Shown in pieces: positions 62,523 to 64,000 of a stretch of 64,000 bases of DNA. How positions within the stretch are numbered: the first letter of the stretch is position 1; each line of letters starts with the position of its first letter. The notes below the pieces were generated by a model. It was not told the origin of the DNA. It did not search any database and was given only the letters and a program-made list of their open reading frames with translations. The translations under genes were made by a program, and so were the position numbers. The DNA is from Flavobacterium sp. ov086 (GTDB lineage Bacteria > Bacteroidota > Bacteroidia > Flavobacteriales > Flavobacteriaceae): assembly GCF_900187965.1 (NCBI RefSeq), contig NZ_FZNL01000006.1:1-64000 (forward strand). The letters are read 5' to 3'.

Positions 62523-63314
62523 ATGATAGATTTATTTGATATAAAAGGAAAAATTGCCCTTATCACAGGAAGTACACACGGACTGGGAATGGCAATGGCA
62601 AAAGGTTTAGGCGAAGCTGGAGCGACAATTATCGTAAACGGAAATTCTTCTCAGCAAAAAATTGACGATGCTGTAAAAGAACTTCAAAACGAAGGAATAA
62701 ATGCAGTTGGTTATAAATTTAATGTAACCGATGAAAAAGAAGTTATAGAAGCTGTAAAGAAAATTGAAAGTGAAGTTGGACCAATTGCTATCTTGATTAA
62801 CAACGCAGGAATTATCAAAAGAATTCCATTAATCGAAATGGAAGTTGCCGATTTTAAAGAAGTAATTGATATTGATTTGGTTTCTCCGTTTATCGTTTCA
62901 AAACACGTTGCCAAAGGAATGATCGAAAGACGACAAGGGAAAATCATCAACATTTGCTCGATGATGAGTGAGTTAGGCCGCAATACCGTTGGTGCTTATG
63001 CTGCAGCAAAAGGAGGTTTGAAAATGCTGACCAAAAACATGGCAACGGAATGGGCAAAATACAACGTACAAATCAACGGAATTGGTCCCGGTTATTTTGC
63101 TACCGAACAAACAAAACCGATAAGAGTTGACGGACATCCGTTTAACGATTTTATTATCAGTAGAACTCCCGCTGCAAAATGGGGTGATCCTGGTGATTTG
63201 GCCGGAGCAGCAATATTTTTATCTTCAAAAGCAAGTGACTTTGTAAACGGCCATATTTTGTATGTCGATGGCGGAATTCTGGCAACAATTGGTAAACCAT
63301 CAAACGAAAACTAA
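62523..63314 (+). CDS. kduD: 2-dehydro-3-deoxy-D-gluconate 5-dehydrogenase (SDR)
   Basis: 263 aa classical SDR. The cofactor motif is GSTHGLGMAMAKGLG, also NNAGI, the catalytic Ser is in SMMSELGRN, and the Tyr/Lys pair is in YAAAKGG. The C-terminal VNGHILYVDGG closes the fold. It acts on the product of KduI to give 2-keto-3-deoxygluconate. The pair is a standard kduI-kduD operon. Confidence 0.94.
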   Translation: MIDLFDIKGKIALITGSTHGLGMAMAKGLGEAGATIIVNGNSSQQKIDDAVKELQNEGINAVGYKFNVTDEKEVIEAVKKIESEVGPIAILINNAGIIKRIPLIEMEVADFKEVIDIDLVSPFIVSKHVAKGMIERRQGKIINICSMMSELGRNTVGAYAAAKGGLKMLTKNMATEWAKYNVQINGIGPGYFATEQTKPIRVDGHPFNDFIISRTPAAKWGDPGDLAGAAIFLSSKASDFVNGHILYVDGGILATIGKPSNEN

Positions 63315-63326
63315 AACCCTGAAATT

Positions 63327-64000
63327 TTGAAAAAACATCTTTTACTAACTGCAATTCTTGCAAGTTGTTTTGCTGTTCATTCGCAAAATAAAATGATAAC
63401 CGTAACTAATTCTCTCACAGTTGACAGGGAATTTGAAACGATCGAATTAACTAAAAAATCTCTTGGATTACCTTCTTCTGCAAAATTGGAGAATTATGTG
63501 ATAAAAGAATCCGGTTCAAGCAATTTTTTAGATAGTCAAGTCGTAGATACTAACGGAGACGGTACTTTTGATGTATTACTATTTCAGCCAAAAATTGCCG
63601 CTTCGTCGCAAAAAGATTTTCAGGTTTTGGTTGCTACAAATCCAGAGGCAACAAAAACGGTCAGCTGTTATTCGAGATTTGTTCCTGAAAGAATAGACGA
63701 TTATGCTTGGGAAAACAATAAAGTTGCTTTTAGAACCTATGGTCCTACTGCTCAAAAAATGGTCGAAGATCATGTTGAAGGCGGAACTTTAACCAGCGGA
63801 ATTGATGCCTGGCTAAAAAGAGTCGATTATCCAATTATCAGTAAATGGTACGAAATGGCAACTTTAAACACTGGAAGTTACCATAAAGATAATGGCGAAG
63901 GTTTGGACAATTTTCATGTTGGCGACAGTCGTGGCGTGGGCGGAATTGCCGTAAAAGTAGATAACAAATACTATTTTTCGAAGAATTTCACCACTTGGAA
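63327..64000 (+). CDS. DUF4861 family secreted protein (partial, runs off the right edge)
   Basis: Open from a TTG start at 63327, the only start giving a full signal peptide (KKHLLLTAILASCFAVHSQ), to the edge (about 224 codons). DUF4861 features include ITVTNSLTVDREFETIEL, DTNGDGTFDVLLFQP, AFRTYGPTAQK and GVGGIAV. These proteins accompany pectin/rhamnogalacturonan genes in Bacteroidota. The role is probably polysaccharide binding or cleavage. It lies 12 bp after kduD and in the same operon. The usual ATG is absent. Confidence 0.8.
   Translation, partial: MKKHLLLTAILASCFAVHSQNKMITVTNSLTVDREFETIELTKKSLGLPSSAKLENYVIKESGSSNFLDSQVVDTNGDGTFDVLLFQPKIAASSQKDFQVLVATNPEATKTVSCYSRFVPERIDDYAWENNKVAFRTYGPTAQKMVEDHVEGGTLTSGIDAWLKRVDYPIISKWYEMATLNTGSYHKDNGEGLDNFHVGDSRGVGGIAVKVDNKYYFSKNFTTW

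Overview
The window looks like the chromosome of a Flavobacterium-type member of the Bacteroidota. The basis is an AT-rich genome, SusC/SusD pairs, type IX secretion (T9SS) C-terminal sorting domains, ECF sigma/FecR pairs, promoters of the TAnnTTTG type, weak Shine-Dalgarno sequences and large carbohydrate-active enzyme genes. No rRNA, tRNA, prophage or CRISPR array was found.

Layout. 1-6080 (minus) is the 5' part of a giant secreted repeat protein (signal peptide, fibronectin-like, cadherin-like, TIG, FG-GAP/VCBS and MBG modules) that runs off the left edge. 7.2-13 kb (plus) holds an ankyrin-repeat protein followed by a flavin-based extracytoplasmic redox set: a DUF2271 protein with a TGAS flavinylation motif, a PepSY/flavodoxin/FNR-like membrane reductase, and ApbE flavin transferase. 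13.2-19 kb (minus) is a complete RND efflux operon, divergent from a LytS/LytTR two-component pair and a DUF3861 gene. 21.6-24.5 kb (plus) has yggS, an AAA ATPase, ribB and a Crp/Fnr regulator, with an FNR-like box before ribB. 24.6-26.6 kb (minus) has two thioredoxin-fold proteins and two small proteins. 26.6-27.6 kb holds a RAYT/IS200-type transposase amid its palindromic repeats; a diverged, inverted copy of the repeat lies 15 kb away at 11.67-11.86 kb. 27.8-33.4 kb is mostly small hypothetical membrane, acidic and outer-membrane proteins, plus an XRE regulator. A zinc alcohol dehydrogenase follows.

35-41.8 kb (minus) is an ECF sigma, FecR, SusC, SusD cell-surface signalling and uptake cassette. 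Next to it are a PI-PLC-like phosphodiesterase and a large secreted metallophosphoesterase, which points to a phospholipid or phosphoester substrate rather than a glycan. 45.9-48.1 kb has a truncated YdeI-like gene, a second Crp/Fnr regulator and a PRISE-type reductase. 48.2-60.3 kb (minus) is a beta-glucan/chitin attack locus: GH18, GH64 and GH16 enzymes, each with a T9SS sorting tail, preceded by a membrane Y_Y_Y/LuxR sensor-regulator. It suits fungal cell walls. 60.8-64 kb has a HAD phosphatase, then kduI, kduD and a DUF4861 gene, the start of a uronate (pectin-type) utilisation locus continuing past the right edge.

The most unusual non-coding signal is a dense population of intergenic palindromes in several sequence families. 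They are often nested (one inverted repeat inside another) and concentrated at the 3' ends of genes. They include three copies of a GCTTTGTCAAAGTTT hairpin and two roughly 190-bp long inverted repeats flanking the metallophosphoesterase gene.
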